Shown here one piece after another: positions 16,361 to 25,532 of a DNA stretch of 64,000 bases. Origin of the DNA: CBDDDW01 sp965226805 (lineage in GTDB: Bacteria > Chloroflexota > Dehalococcoidia > Lucifugimonadales > JAGWBF01); assembly GCA_965226805.1 (NCBI GenBank), contig CBDDDW010000027.1, positions 1-64,000 of the forward strand, written 5' to 3'. Numbering within the stretch: the stretch's first letter is position 1; each line of letters opens with the position of its first letter. Made by a program: the position numbers and the translations under genes. The notes below the pieces were generated by a model. The model saw nothing but the letters and a program-made list of their open reading frames with translations. It was not told the origin of the DNA and ran no database searches.

Positions 16361-16849
16361 ATGCCAAAAGGAGCGTCCGCTAATCTTCGGAGTCAGGCGA
16401 GGGCCCTCGCACTTCAGGCTCTGTACGAATCAGACCTGGCTGGACACCCTGTCAGTGCCAGTTTCGAATGGCTCAAGGAGGAGGCTGGTGTTCCCGAGGA
16501 CTCATCAGCCTACGCCTGTGAACTGACGGAGGGAGTAACCCTTCATCGGGACGATATTGATAAACTCATATACAAATTCGCTCCAGCGTGGCCCGTACGG
16601 CAGCTCGCTGTAGTTGACAGGAACATACTACGGCTGGCTCTTTTTGAGATACGCTTTGGACGAGGCATACCTCACAAAGTTGCCATCAACGAAGCTGTAG
16701 AGTTGGCCAAGACTTTCGGAAGCGAAAGCTCACCCAGATTCGTCAACGGCGTATTAGGCTCGGCGATGGATGAGATGAAAGAAACCCCAGCAGCCTTGGA
16801 GGGGGAGTCTGTACTAGCCTCCAGTGGCACCAGTCCAGAAGGGAAGTGA
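16361..16849 (+). CDS. nusB: Transcription antitermination protein NusB
   Basis: This small RNA-binding helical protein binds boxA RNA with S10 in rRNA antitermination. The 162 residues show SQARALALQALYESDLAG near the N terminus (the family RxxAxQALYQ region). The C-terminal half contains PVRQLAVVDRNILRLALFEIRF and INEAVELAKTFGSESSPRFVNGVL, both diagnostic. A roughly 20-residue unstructured tail follows. It lies ten bases after fabD. Confidence 0.93.
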   Translation: MPKGASANLRSQARALALQALYESDLAGHPVSASFEWLKEEAGVPEDSSAYACELTEGVTLHRDDIDKLIYKFAPAWPVRQLAVVDRNILRLALFEIRFGRGIPHKVAINEAVELAKTFGSESSPRFVNGVLGSAMDEMKETPAALEGESVLASSGTSPEGK

Positions 16850-16853
16850 GGTT

Positions 16854-17114
16854 ATGGCAACCGTTTATGAACGAGTAAAGGCGATAGTGGTGGAGAAGCT
16901 GGACGTAGCTGATGAAGCTGTCGTGCCTGACGCCTCCTTCGTAGAGGCCCTGAACGCCGATTCCCTCGATTTGGCCGAGCTTATCATGGCGTTCGAGGAA
17001 GAATTCTCCGGCGCCGAAAATAAGATAGAGATATCCGATGAAGAGGCCGGACAGATAATAACTATCCAGGACGCCGTCAGTTACCTCACGAACCATGGTG
17101 TCCAGGACGAATAG
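16854..17114 (+). CDS. acpP: Acyl carrier protein
   Basis: This is the phosphopantetheine-carrying shuttle of fatty acid synthesis. The 86 residues have the attachment Ser37 in the canonical ADSLDLAELI (35-44) and the acidic helices expected of ACP. The start is ATG 16854, after AAGTGAGGTT and four bases after nusB. An in-frame ATG 30 bases upstream lies inside nusB and adds a non-conserved leader. The C terminus (TNHGVQDE) is longer than in E. coli ACP. Confidence 0.95.
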   Translation: MATVYERVKAIVVEKLDVADEAVVPDASFVEALNADSLDLAELIMAFEEEFSGAENKIEISDEEAGQIITIQDAVSYLTNHGVQDE

Positions 17115-17283
17115 AGTCCCGGTTGCCTCTTCGGGCACACCTTAAGCCTGGTCAGTCAGACACAGAGAGTTACGGACCCTCTTCTCGTAGACCCTTGCGA
17201 GGGAGTCAGCAAAAGGTGGCGCAGCAGCTTGACCTACATTTATCACGAGGACACTGTATCCCATCTTAAAGACAGTCGCCGTT

Positions 17284-17907
17284 ATGCCTGACATGGACAG
17301 TCTCGATGAGATCGCCGAACGGGTCTCTGTCTGCACAGACTGCCCCTTGAGCAACGGCCGAACACACGCAGTCCCTGGAGAAGGGCCGTCCGACGCCCAA
17401 ATCATGTTCATAGGGGAAGGCCCTGGTTACCATGAAGACCGCCTGGGGAGGCCCTTTGTGGGGCCCGCGGGAGGCTTCCTGGACGACCTACTTACCTCTA
17501 CCAACCTTAGCCGAAAACAAGTCTTCATCGCCAATATGGTGAAATGCCGGCCACCCAACAACCGGGACCCTTTGCCCGACGAGATCGCCACCTGCAGCAA
17601 ATACCTGGACAGACAGATAGAGCTGATAAACCCCAAGCTGGTGGTCACTCTGGGCCGTTTTTCTTTAGCCAAGTATTTCCCCAAGGAAAGCATCAGCAGA
17701 TCGCGGGGCAAGGTCAGGAAAGTGGCGGGCCGCAGCGTGTACCCGATAATGCACCCCGCTGCGGCACTTCATAGGCAGGAGTTTCGAAAGATTATCCAGG
17801 AGGATTTCAAGTCCATCCCGAGAATTCTCAGCGAGGCCCTCGATCCCATAGACGAGGGCGTCGGTCAACCGCCTCCGCAGGAGCCCGAGCAGCTATCTAT
17901 GTTCTAG
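17284..17907 (+). CDS. Uracil-DNA glycosylase, iron-sulfur type (type 4-like)
   Basis: This enzyme removes uracil from DNA as the first step of base excision repair. The 207 residues carry four Cys in the spacing of the family 4 [4Fe-4S] site: C17 and C20 (CTDCPL), C88 (KCRPPNNRDP) and C104. The active-site motif GEGPGYHEDRLGRPFVGPAG spans about 44-63, and the second motif is HPAAALHRQEFR. Family 5 enzymes differ in these motifs. A 169-base leader without recognised signals precedes it. A tail of 20-30 residues after the domain is Pro/Glu rich. Confidence 0.92.
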   Translation: MPDMDSLDEIAERVSVCTDCPLSNGRTHAVPGEGPSDAQIMFIGEGPGYHEDRLGRPFVGPAGGFLDDLLTSTNLSRKQVFIANMVKCRPPNNRDPLPDEIATCSKYLDRQIELINPKLVVTLGRFSLAKYFPKESISRSRGKVRKVAGRSVYPIMHPAAALHRQEFRKIIQEDFKSIPRILSEALDPIDEGVGQPPPQEPEQLSMF

Positions 17908-18103
17908 CTGTTGCCCACCTCGCCCCAAAGAGGTCGACGACAGGCGATGGTCCAGCCGGCCCAAACAAGGCCGCCCTCTTCCTACTGACCCTGAGCGCGT
18001 CGAAAGCTCATCCTAAACATGTCGAAGGATCACCTCGGCGAACGGGCTCATGATTTGGCCCACCCCGCTGACATGGAAGCACAGATTTGGAAAGGAGTTC
18101 AAC

Positions 18104-18274
18104 TAGCAGGCTGCGGAAGAAACGGGTGTGCAGAGGGGCGAAGCCTCTTTGCCGGGAGTCTGAGGGTGTCCCTCAGATATGAGTTTCTCCCCCTTCCTGG
18201 CCAGGCCTGTCCTGAGCCTGCCGAAGGGAAGGGGGCCAGGGGGATGGTCGAAAGAGTTTTCCAGCACCCTGCTA
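18104..18274. repeat. MITE-like dispersed element, copy 1
   Basis: This 171-base copy begins TAGCAGGCTGCGGAAGAA and ends with a sequence whose reverse complement is TAGCAGGGTGCTGGAAAA, so it has imperfect terminal inverted repeats of about 18 bases. It closely matches 38389-38581 and the reverse strand of 43529-43721. It lacks a 22-base block found in those two. It occupies most of the intergenic space before RNase J. The rest of the gap (17908-18103) holds only degenerate copies of a TCGAAGGAT-type motif. No protein is encoded. Confidence 0.8.
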
Positions 18275-18284
18275 GGTAACAATA

Positions 18285-19940
18285 ATGGCACCACTTCCAC
18301 TTAGAGTGACCCCCTTGGGCGGACTTGGGGAGATCGGCAAGAACATGATGGCCCTGGAGTACGACAAGGACATAATCGTCATAGACTGCGGCGTACTGTT
18401 CCCTGAAGCGGACATGCCCGGAGTTGACCTCGTGATCCCCGACGTGTCATACCTACGGGAGCGCCGGGACCACATAAAGGCGATACTCATTACTCACGGC
18501 CACGAGGACCACACAGGAGCCCTCCCCTACGTGTTGCAAGACATCCCGGTGCCGGTTTATGCACCCAGGTTGGCCCATGGCCTGATATCCGTAAAGCTCA
18601 AGGAGCACAAGCTCAGGCAGATACCCCTAGAGATAGTCGAACCCGGCAAGCCATTTAAGTTAGGTAAATTTCGGGTCGAGTTCTTCCGAGTTTGCCACAG
18701 CATACCGGATGCCATGGGCCTGGTCATCGAGACACCCATCGGCACGGTCATTCACTCAGGTGATTTCAAGGTCGACTACACCCCTGCGGATGGCAAGCCG
18801 ACGGACCTCACCCAGCTGGCGGCCCACAGCTCCAAAGGAGTGCTTCTCCTCCTCTCGGACTCTACCTACGCAGAGATGCCGGGCTACACGCCTTCGGAGC
18901 AGGTCGTTGGAGAAGCTCTCGACAGGGCGATAGGCGAGGCCCGAGGTCGCGTTCTCATAGCCACTTTTGCTTCCCTCATATCCCGCATCCAGCAGGTGAT
19001 TGACGCAGCCTCCAAACACGGCAGGAGGGTCGGTATCGTGGGGCGGAGCATGGTGGAAAACGTCAAGATGAGCATCAAGATGGGGTACCTTTCGCCTCCT
19101 CCTGGAGTGCTCCTTCCGTTTGGAGACAACAGCCAGTTCGCATCCGAAGATGTGGTGGTCATGATCACCGGAAGCCAGGGAGAACCCACATCCGCCTTGG
19201 TGCGCATCGCCAACCACATCCATCGAGACATACAGATAATGCCCGGAGACACTGTGATCATCTCGGCTGCACCCATCCCCGGAAACGAAACGGCGGTCAG
19301 TAGGACCATAGACAACCTGCAACGCCAGGGGGCCCATGTGCTTTACGACAAGGTGGCCCTGGTACACGTGCACGGACACGCCAGCCAAGAAGAGCTCAAG
19401 ATGATGCTCAACCTCACGAAGCCCCGTTTCTTCGTGCCTGTCCATGGCGAATACCACCATCTGGTGGCCCACGCCTCGCTGGCCCAAGCGATGGGCGTGC
19501 CTGAGTCCGGCGTCTTTGTTCTGGAAGACGGAGACATACTCGAGCTGACGCAGAACAGCGGGGCAGTGGTCGGCAGCTTTCCAGCAGACCACGTATATGT
19601 GGACGGCCGCAGCATTCGGACGGCCAAGAGCCCCGTGATCAAGGATAGGCGTGCCCTTTCGGGAGATGGCGTCGTGGTCGTGGTCGTGACGCTGGACAAG
19701 GCAACCGGTACGCTGGCACGGCCTCCTCACCTAACCTCCAAAGGTTTCATGGACGACGCCGAGATGTCCGAGGTCTTCCAGAAAGCATCGCAATCTGTGG
19801 AGGAGTCCCTTGACCAGGTGCCCAACCACCCATTAGACTGGAGCCATACTAGCTCCCTCGTTGTCCACACAGTGAGCAAGCTACTTCTGAGGGAAACGGG
19901 CCGGAACCCCCTGATTCTGCCCGTGGCATTAGAGGTATAG
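18285..19940 (+). CDS. rnj: Ribonuclease J
   Basis: This metallo-beta-lactamase/beta-CASP nuclease is used for mRNA turnover and rRNA maturation in bacteria lacking RNase E. The 551 residues have the zinc motif THGHEDHTGALPYV (His71, His73, Asp75, His76). HSGDFKVDYTP and the beta-CASP elements follow (SDSTYAEMPGYTPSE, VHVHGHASQEELKMM, and PVHGEYHHLVAH near the end). A C-terminal domain of about 100 residues completes it. The gene starts 11 bases after the MITE-like repeat, so the repeat's end may lie in its 5' leader. Confidence 0.95.
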   Translation: MAPLPLRVTPLGGLGEIGKNMMALEYDKDIIVIDCGVLFPEADMPGVDLVIPDVSYLRERRDHIKAILITHGHEDHTGALPYVLQDIPVPVYAPRLAHGLISVKLKEHKLRQIPLEIVEPGKPFKLGKFRVEFFRVCHSIPDAMGLVIETPIGTVIHSGDFKVDYTPADGKPTDLTQLAAHSSKGVLLLLSDSTYAEMPGYTPSEQVVGEALDRAIGEARGRVLIATFASLISRIQQVIDAASKHGRRVGIVGRSMVENVKMSIKMGYLSPPPGVLLPFGDNSQFASEDVVVMITGSQGEPTSALVRIANHIHRDIQIMPGDTVIISAAPIPGNETAVSRTIDNLQRQGAHVLYDKVALVHVHGHASQEELKMMLNLTKPRFFVPVHGEYHHLVAHASLAQAMGVPESGVFVLEDGDILELTQNSGAVVGSFPADHVYVDGRSIRTAKSPVIKDRRALSGDGVVVVVVTLDKATGTLARPPHLTSKGFMDDAEMSEVFQKASQSVEESLDQVPNHPLDWSHTSSLVVHTVSKLLLRETGRNPLILPVALEV

Positions 19941-19946
19941 ATTCGG

Positions 19947-22244
19947 ATGGCGACACCCCCCGGCAAACCTTCCCAAGCCACCCGGTCCCCCCGCGGGCGC
20001 GTCCCCCATTCTGCGAAGGGGCGTCTGGGGCGTCGCGCCAGGCTCGCGTTACGCCTGATATGGGGAGTATTACTACCCCTGGCGGTCCTAACCGTGCCCG
20101 TCCTGGTCTTCATCTTCTTCTCTGGGGTACGTGATCCTTCGTTAGACAGGCTGGGCTACAGCCTCATACCCCTGGTGCTGCTGTTGGCGACCTTTGGCTT
20201 CGCCCTACGTTACAGGAGACACTTGATTCGGCCCTATTGGAGGATATGGGTCGGGTCGGCACTGTTGACAGCCTTTAGCATCGGAATCCTGTCCCTGTTC
20301 GACGGTGCGGGCGGGGTGACGAGCGAGTCATCCCTCGGAGGCCGTTGGGGCCAGTATCTCGGAGGGACACCTATCGCCCTGGGAATTCTCAAGATAGCGG
20401 CTCTCGTCATAATCAGTCCGCTGATCCTCTACCCCCGGCGGGCCGGGAAGATATATGGTCAAGGCTCCGCAATCGGGTTCCAGAAGACATCCGCCGGTCT
20501 TAGCTGGCTCGCGGAGCATCTGGGCCGGTCCGCAATCAATCTGGCCAAGCGTCCCTTCCAGAGGCCACGAAAGGTGGTCCTGGATCCCATGTCCGAAGCC
20601 ACAGTTTCTGAGGCGTTCCAGCAGTTATCCCAGTCGCCCTCCAGCGAACCCGAGTCCACCCGTGTCAGCACCACAACCACCATGGTCGTTCCGCAGGAAG
20701 CCCCCCTGGCTGCCTCCGAATTGGAATCTGAGGCGGACGATCCTGGACAACTCAAGGAAGAAGCCACGGGCTGGCGGCTCCCGCCTCTGGAGCTGCTGAG
20801 CAAGGGCGAGAGCCGGCCCGTCCCTAAGTCGGTCCTTCAAGAGCTGGCCCAGCGGATTGAAGATACCCTGGCGGAGCACAAGGTCGAGGTCTCCGTTAAC
20901 GACATTCGTAGCGGGCCCCGGGTAATCAGGTTCGGTCTGGTGCCTGGCTGGGTCAGGAAAGGCCGCGACTCCAGAGGCGAGACATCGCAGGCTGACGATG
21001 TTCCCACCATAGAGATGAGCCGCGTTAAGGTCCAGAGCATCTTGGCGAGAGAAAAAGATCTGGCTCTGGCTCTGAAGACGCCATACCTGAGGATAGAGGC
21101 GCCGGTGCCAGGGGAAGCCCTGGTTGGGCTGGAGATGCCGCATCCCCATCCACGGAGCGTCGCCCTCCGCACAGTAGCCGAGTCTGCCGCATTCTGGAAG
21201 ATTGCCGACGAAGGTGGCCTCCCTGTGGCCCTTGGGGAGGATACGGGTGGAGAACCCATAACGGCGAACCTCATCGACCTGCCCCACCTGCTGATCGCGG
21301 GGGCTACAGGCAGCGGCAAGAGCGTCTGCATAAATTCTGTTGTCGCTTCCCTGCTCCTGACCAACGGACCCGACCGCCTGCGCATGCTCATGATAGACCC
21401 CAAGCGAGTGGAGCTCACTCCATTCAACGGGATTCCCCATCTCATTGCTCCCGTTATCGTGGACACCGATGAAGTGCTGGCTGCGTTACGGGCGGCCCAA
21501 AACGAGATGCTGCGACGATACAAGCTGCTGGAGGAGACCGGGGCTAGGAACATCGAGGGATACAACAAGAAATCCCCCAGCCGGCTTCCCTTCATGGTTA
21601 TCATCATCGACGAGTTGGCCGACCTCATGATGACCGCCGCCTACGAGGTAGAGCAGGCCGCCGTCCGCCTCGCCCAGCTGGGCCGGGCTACGGGCATACA
21701 CGTCATCCTGGCAACCCAGCGTCCCTCGGTCAATGTAGTCACGGGCTTGCTGAAGGCCAACATCCCCGCCAGGATCGCCTTCGCGGTCGCTTCCCAAATA
21801 GATTCTCGCGTGATTCTCGACGCCGTGGGAGCGGAGAAGCTGTTGGGCAAAGGCGACATGCTCCTGCTCTCTTCCCAGTCTCCCAAGCCAGTCAGAGTAC
21901 AGGGTACATTTGTCCACGACCAGGAGATCGAGAAGTTGGTGGAGTACTGGCAAGTCCAGACTGGGCCTGCCCTTATTGACATGCTGCTGGACGACCAATC
22001 AAACCCAGCCCCCGAAGAGGCGCCCGGCCATGACGATGACGATGACGATGGCTTGCTGGACAGGGCTCGCGAGCTTGCCGAGAGATACCAGAACCTCTCC
22101 CCCTCCGTGCTCCAGCGTCGACTTCAGATAGGGTACTCGAAGGCCAGGACGCTGCTAGAGCAGCTCGAAGAGGAAGGGTCGATCCATGGGTCAGCCGGGG
22201 TCACATCCGAGCCCTATGGCGCGGGACCGGCGCTGGGATTTTGA
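19947..22244 (+). CDS. ftsK: DNA translocase FtsK/SpoIIIE
   Basis: This membrane-anchored hexameric motor pumps chromosomal DNA through the division septum. The 765 residues have about four N-terminal membrane segments (within 30-175), then a Pro/Glu/Ser-rich linker. The motor has Walker A GATGSGKSVCIN near 450 and Walker B MVIIIDELADLMM. A winged-helix gamma domain is at the end (YQNLSPSVLQRRLQIGYSKA). An unusual run of Asp residues (HDDDDDDG) links the motor and gamma domains. It starts six bases after the RNase J stop. Confidence 0.95.
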   Translation: MATPPGKPSQATRSPRGRVPHSAKGRLGRRARLALRLIWGVLLPLAVLTVPVLVFIFFSGVRDPSLDRLGYSLIPLVLLLATFGFALRYRRHLIRPYWRIWVGSALLTAFSIGILSLFDGAGGVTSESSLGGRWGQYLGGTPIALGILKIAALVIISPLILYPRRAGKIYGQGSAIGFQKTSAGLSWLAEHLGRSAINLAKRPFQRPRKVVLDPMSEATVSEAFQQLSQSPSSEPESTRVSTTTTMVVPQEAPLAASELESEADDPGQLKEEATGWRLPPLELLSKGESRPVPKSVLQELAQRIEDTLAEHKVEVSVNDIRSGPRVIRFGLVPGWVRKGRDSRGETSQADDVPTIEMSRVKVQSILAREKDLALALKTPYLRIEAPVPGEALVGLEMPHPHPRSVALRTVAESAAFWKIADEGGLPVALGEDTGGEPITANLIDLPHLLIAGATGSGKSVCINSVVASLLLTNGPDRLRMLMIDPKRVELTPFNGIPHLIAPVIVDTDEVLAALRAAQNEMLRRYKLLEETGARNIEGYNKKSPSRLPFMVIIIDELADLMMTAAYEVEQAAVRLAQLGRATGIHVILATQRPSVNVVTGLLKANIPARIAFAVASQIDSRVILDAVGAEKLLGKGDMLLLSSQSPKPVRVQGTFVHDQEIEKLVEYWQVQTGPALIDMLLDDQSNPAPEEAPGHDDDDDDGLLDRARELAERYQNLSPSVLQRRLQIGYSKARTLLEQLEEEGSIHGSAGVTSEPYGAGPALGF

Positions 22245-22435
22245 AAGCCGAATTGGGTCTCCCCCACCAAAGGCATTGACCCATAGCGACGGCAACGCCC
22301 TTTTCTTCACATTCCTTTGGTTGTATTATTGACATAAGCCCTCCCCTCGGGATCAGGCGCTTGGCAACGGCAGTGATGGGCCGGACGCCGCCTTCCCGGT
22401 GGGCCTCGGAATAAATCGCCGTAGCCGGAGTCTCG

Positions 22436-24247
22436 GTGAAGAATCTCTCCGAGTTCCTCGTACACCTCCTCCGAAGGAGCACCACTCTAGAGCATACCTA
22501 CTTGTCCGTAATCCGGGACCACTGCCTGGTATGCGAAGAAGCGATAAGCGAGGCCCCGCTATATCTCAAATACAGGCTATGCCCCTACTGCCGGTTTCAC
22601 TACACGCTAACGGCTCGTGAGCGCATTGAGCTCCTGGTGGAGAAGGGCAGCTTCAGGGAAACGAATCGCAACGTCGCCTCCCTTCATCCCCTCTCCTTTT
22701 CCAGCCGTGGCTCTTACTCCAGACGGCTGTCCGAGGACCAGACCAGGACCGGCCTGACTGAAGCCGCCGTCACCGGCCACTGTACCATCGGCAATATCAA
22801 AACGATGCTGGTTGTCCTCGACTTCGGTTTCATGGGCGGAAGCATGGGGGCTGTGGTAGGTGAAAAGGTAGCCCTGGCGTTCGAGACGGCCGCCAAGAAC
22901 GATCACCCGCTCACTGCCCTGGTCAGCGGAGGGGGAGCACGCATACAGGAAGGCGTCCTCTCTCTGTTGCAGATGGCCAAAACGGTGACGGCAGCCAACA
23001 CCCATCGCGAAAAAAGAGTCCCCTTCGTCGTAGTGTTGTCCAACCCCGCTACGGGACAGGCATACGCCAGCTTCGCCAACCTGGCGGACGTAATCCTGGC
23101 GGAGCCGGGAGCGCTGATAGGCCTCGCGCCCATGAAAACCTTCAGGGAAGCCTCAAGGAGACCCATACCTCCCAACGCCCACACGTCCGAGGCTCACCTG
23201 GGACACGGTCTGGTGGACAACGTCGTTGATAGAGAACATCTGAAGGAGCAGCTGGAGATCATTCTGGACGTGCTCAGCCCCGAGCGCCCCTCCAGCGGCA
23301 ACCGTAGCCACATTGCGAAGCTGCCCCTCCCGGAGTTGACACAGAACCCGGACGGCATTGCAGTTCAGGAAATCGCCAGACACTCCCAACGTCCCTCAGC
23401 TCATGCGTATATACGGGCCATTATCGATCGCTTCATCGAGCTTAAAGGTGACCGCGTGAGTGGAGACGACAGGTCCATCGTCGGGGGCCTAGGCTACCTC
23501 GGGGGACAAAGACTGGTCGTCATCGGACAGGAGCGGGTCAGATCGACGGAAGACGGGGCGTATTATACCTATCCCGAAGGGTTCCGCAAGGCGCGGCGCC
23601 TCATAGACATGGCCGCTCGGTTCAAGCTGCCCGTTGTAACCCTGGTGGACACTCATGGGGCGCACCCCGGCGTGGAGTCGGAAGAGCAAGGAGTGGGCAA
23701 TGCCATCGCCACGACCCTCGCGGTGATGGCCGAGGTGCCCACTCCTATAATCTCCGTGATCTTGGGCGAAGGAGGAAGCGAAGGCGCCCTGGCGCTGGGG
23801 ATGGGCGATAGCATCCTTATGCAGCAATATGCGATATACTCGCCTATCTCGCCCGGTCACTCGGCCAGCAGGCTCTATCGCAGGTCTTCCAGGTTCAGCG
23901 ACGAGGACCAGTCCCTCACCCTCACGGCCCAAGAGTGTAAAGAGCTGGGTATAATAGACTACATCGTCCCAGAGCCTGAAGGGGGTGCTCATACAAATCC
24001 CCTGGGGGCGGCCATAGGTTTACAGGTGGCCATAGCCCGGCAACTTGCCGGCCTTACAAAAACCTCGCAAAAAAAGCTGATGCAGAACCGCTACAAGAAG
24101 TTCAGAAACATGGGCGAGTATACGACCCACTCCCAGGCGGCGGTCCGCAGGGAAGTCTCTTTGCTGCAGCACATCGTGCTTAAGGGCCCGAAGGGGAAGA
24201 AGGGCAAGGGCAAAAAGAAAGCCTCGGAGGAGCTAACCGAGGCGTAA
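22436..24247 (+). CDS. accDA: Acetyl-CoA carboxylase carboxyltransferase, fused beta and alpha subunits
   Basis: This protein transfers the carboxyl group from biotin to acetyl-CoA to make malonyl-CoA. One 603-residue frame contains an AccD-like half with a Cys4 zinc finger (C30, C33, C49, C52) and the crotonase-like core (LVSGGGARIQEG, VLSNPATGQAYASFA). An AccA-like half follows from about 305 (YIRAIIDRFIELKGDR, TLVDTHGAHPGVESEEQG, SEGALALGMGD). Most bacteria encode the halves separately. The start is GTG 22436 after GGAGTCTCG. A Lys-rich tail (KGPKGKKGKGKKKA) ends the protein. The biotin carboxylase and BCCP genes are not in the window. Confidence 0.92.
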   Translation: MKNLSEFLVHLLRRSTTLEHTYLSVIRDHCLVCEEAISEAPLYLKYRLCPYCRFHYTLTARERIELLVEKGSFRETNRNVASLHPLSFSSRGSYSRRLSEDQTRTGLTEAAVTGHCTIGNIKTMLVVLDFGFMGGSMGAVVGEKVALAFETAAKNDHPLTALVSGGGARIQEGVLSLLQMAKTVTAANTHREKRVPFVVVLSNPATGQAYASFANLADVILAEPGALIGLAPMKTFREASRRPIPPNAHTSEAHLGHGLVDNVVDREHLKEQLEIILDVLSPERPSSGNRSHIAKLPLPELTQNPDGIAVQEIARHSQRPSAHAYIRAIIDRFIELKGDRVSGDDRSIVGGLGYLGGQRLVVIGQERVRSTEDGAYYTYPEGFRKARRLIDMAARFKLPVVTLVDTHGAHPGVESEEQGVGNAIATTLAVMAEVPTPIISVILGEGGSEGALALGMGDSILMQQYAIYSPISPGHSASRLYRRSSRFSDEDQSLTLTAQECKELGIIDYIVPEPEGGAHTNPLGAAIGLQVAIARQLAGLTKTSQKKLMQNRYKKFRNMGEYTTHSQAAVRREVSLLQHIVLKGPKGKKGKGKKKASEELTEA

Positions 24248-24284
24248 GATACCGGCGCGGCCTGCCTAAGCTGAAGGAGTTAGC

Positions 24285-25103
24285 CTACTCCGGGTCATCC
24301 ACACCCTTGCCGAGTGCCGCTAGGCTGGCTCTGATGCCGCTGATGATACCCCGGTACTCTTCATCGACCTCGGCATTCGAGAGGACCGTTGGTTTAGAGT
24401 AGTCCTTGTAATCCGGCCTGAGGGCTATGGTGCCGAGAAGCGGCAGGTCCATCTCCTCGGCCAGCCTGTCTCCGCCGCCCGAGCCGAACATTTCCCCGGT
24501 GTAGTTCTCCACTACCCCGAGGACGTTTACCTTCAGCTTCCGGATCATATTGATGCACCGTTTGGCATCCAAGCTGGCCAGGTGCTGAGGCGTCGTTACA
24601 ACCACGAAGCCATCCAGCGGCAGCGCTTGCATGACCGTCAGGGGTGCATCGGAGGTGCCCGGAGGAAGGTCCACGACAAGGTAGTCCAGCTCTCCCCACG
24701 CCGTCATCTGGAGGAACTGGTTGATCGCGTTGTGAATCATGGGCCCGCGCCAGATTATGGCTTCTTCCTCGTTCTCCTGGAAGAAGGCCATGGATACCAC
24801 CTTGACCCCGAAGCGTTCCGAGGGAAGAATTTCCCCGTTTTCGTATATGGGTTTGTCGGAGATCCCCATGACCCTTGTGACGTTTGGGCAGTCTATGTCC
24901 ACGTCCAAGAGGCCAACCCGCTTCCCCTCATGTGCCAGGGCTGCCGCCAAATTTACGGCGATAGTGGTCTTGCCAACACCACCCTTTCCGCTGTACACGG
25001 CCACCTTTGTCTTGATAGTACTCAGTCGTTGAGTTACTTGCCGCTTTTGCTGCCAGGTGCGCTTGATAGCTTCAAGCCTGGCCTTCTCCTGTGGGGTCGT
25101 CAT
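24285..25103 (-). CDS. Mrp/NBP35-family iron-sulfur carrier ATPase
   Basis: P-loop ATPases of this family help deliver [4Fe-4S] clusters. The 272 residues carry the deviant Walker A GKGGVGKTTIAVNLA (39-53), VGLLDVDIDCPNV and the DLPPGTSDAPLTV motif typical of Mrp rather than MinD. The N-terminal DUF59 domain of standard Mrp is absent and is encoded by the next gene upstream (25153). The usual CxxC that bridges a cluster after VENM is not seen; the region reads VENYTGEMFGSGGG. Function is therefore inferred from family and neighbour. Confidence 0.86.
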   Translation of the reverse strand: MTTPQEKARLEAIKRTWQQKRQVTQRLSTIKTKVAVYSGKGGVGKTTIAVNLAAALAHEGKRVGLLDVDIDCPNVTRVMGISDKPIYENGEILPSERFGVKVVSMAFFQENEEEAIIWRGPMIHNAINQFLQMTAWGELDYLVVDLPPGTSDAPLTVMQALPLDGFVVVTTPQHLASLDAKRCINMIRKLKVNVLGVVENYTGEMFGSGGGDRLAEEMDLPLLGTIALRPDYKDYSKPTVLSNAEVDEEYRGIISGIRASLAALGKGVDDPE

Positions 25104-25152
25104 TCATCACACTCGTTTTAGCGTTCGAGGGGCTTGCGCATCACCGACCGAC

Positions 25153-25464
25153 CTAGTCGAGACCGAGGAACTTCTTGCCGTCCTCACTTATGAGGTCGGG
25201 GGTCCATGGCGGGTCGAAGGTCATCTCCACCTCCACATCCTCGACACCATCGAGTTCGGAGATGGCCCATTCAGCCTGCTGGGCGATCATGGGACCCATC
25301 CCACAGCCCGGCGCCGTGAGAGTCATCTGGACGTGGATGTTGCCCTCTTCCACTTGCACGTCGTAGATCAGCCCTAGGTCTACTACGTTGACCGGTATCT
25401 CCGGGTCGTAGACGTTCTTCAGACTCTCGATTACCTCGTCTTTTGTGATCGTTGCCGCTGCCAT
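25153..25464 (-). CDS. DUF59 / MIP18-type iron-sulfur assembly protein
   Basis: This is a small 103-residue protein of the family used in Fe-S cluster maturation (SufT/PaaD/Cia2-like). It shows EVIESLKNVYDPEIPVNVVD, the core beta strand and the TLTAPGCGMGPMI loop with the conserved Cys. The start is ATG 25464 after GGAGGCGGGT; a longer frame to 25512 has no support. It reads into the Mrp gene 50 bases downstream. The two together rebuild the DUF59-Mrp architecture found as one chain elsewhere, which suggests that they act as a pair. Confidence 0.9.
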   Translation of the reverse strand: MAAATITKDEVIESLKNVYDPEIPVNVVDLGLIYDVQVEEGNIHVQMTLTAPGCGMGPMIAQQAEWAISELDGVEDVEVEMTFDPPWTPDLISEDGKKFLGLD

Positions 25465-25532
25465 ACCCGCCTCCGCATACTTGATTGAGCTTACTAGAAT
25501 TGTACCAGTCACGGACTGACTACGTCAATTGG

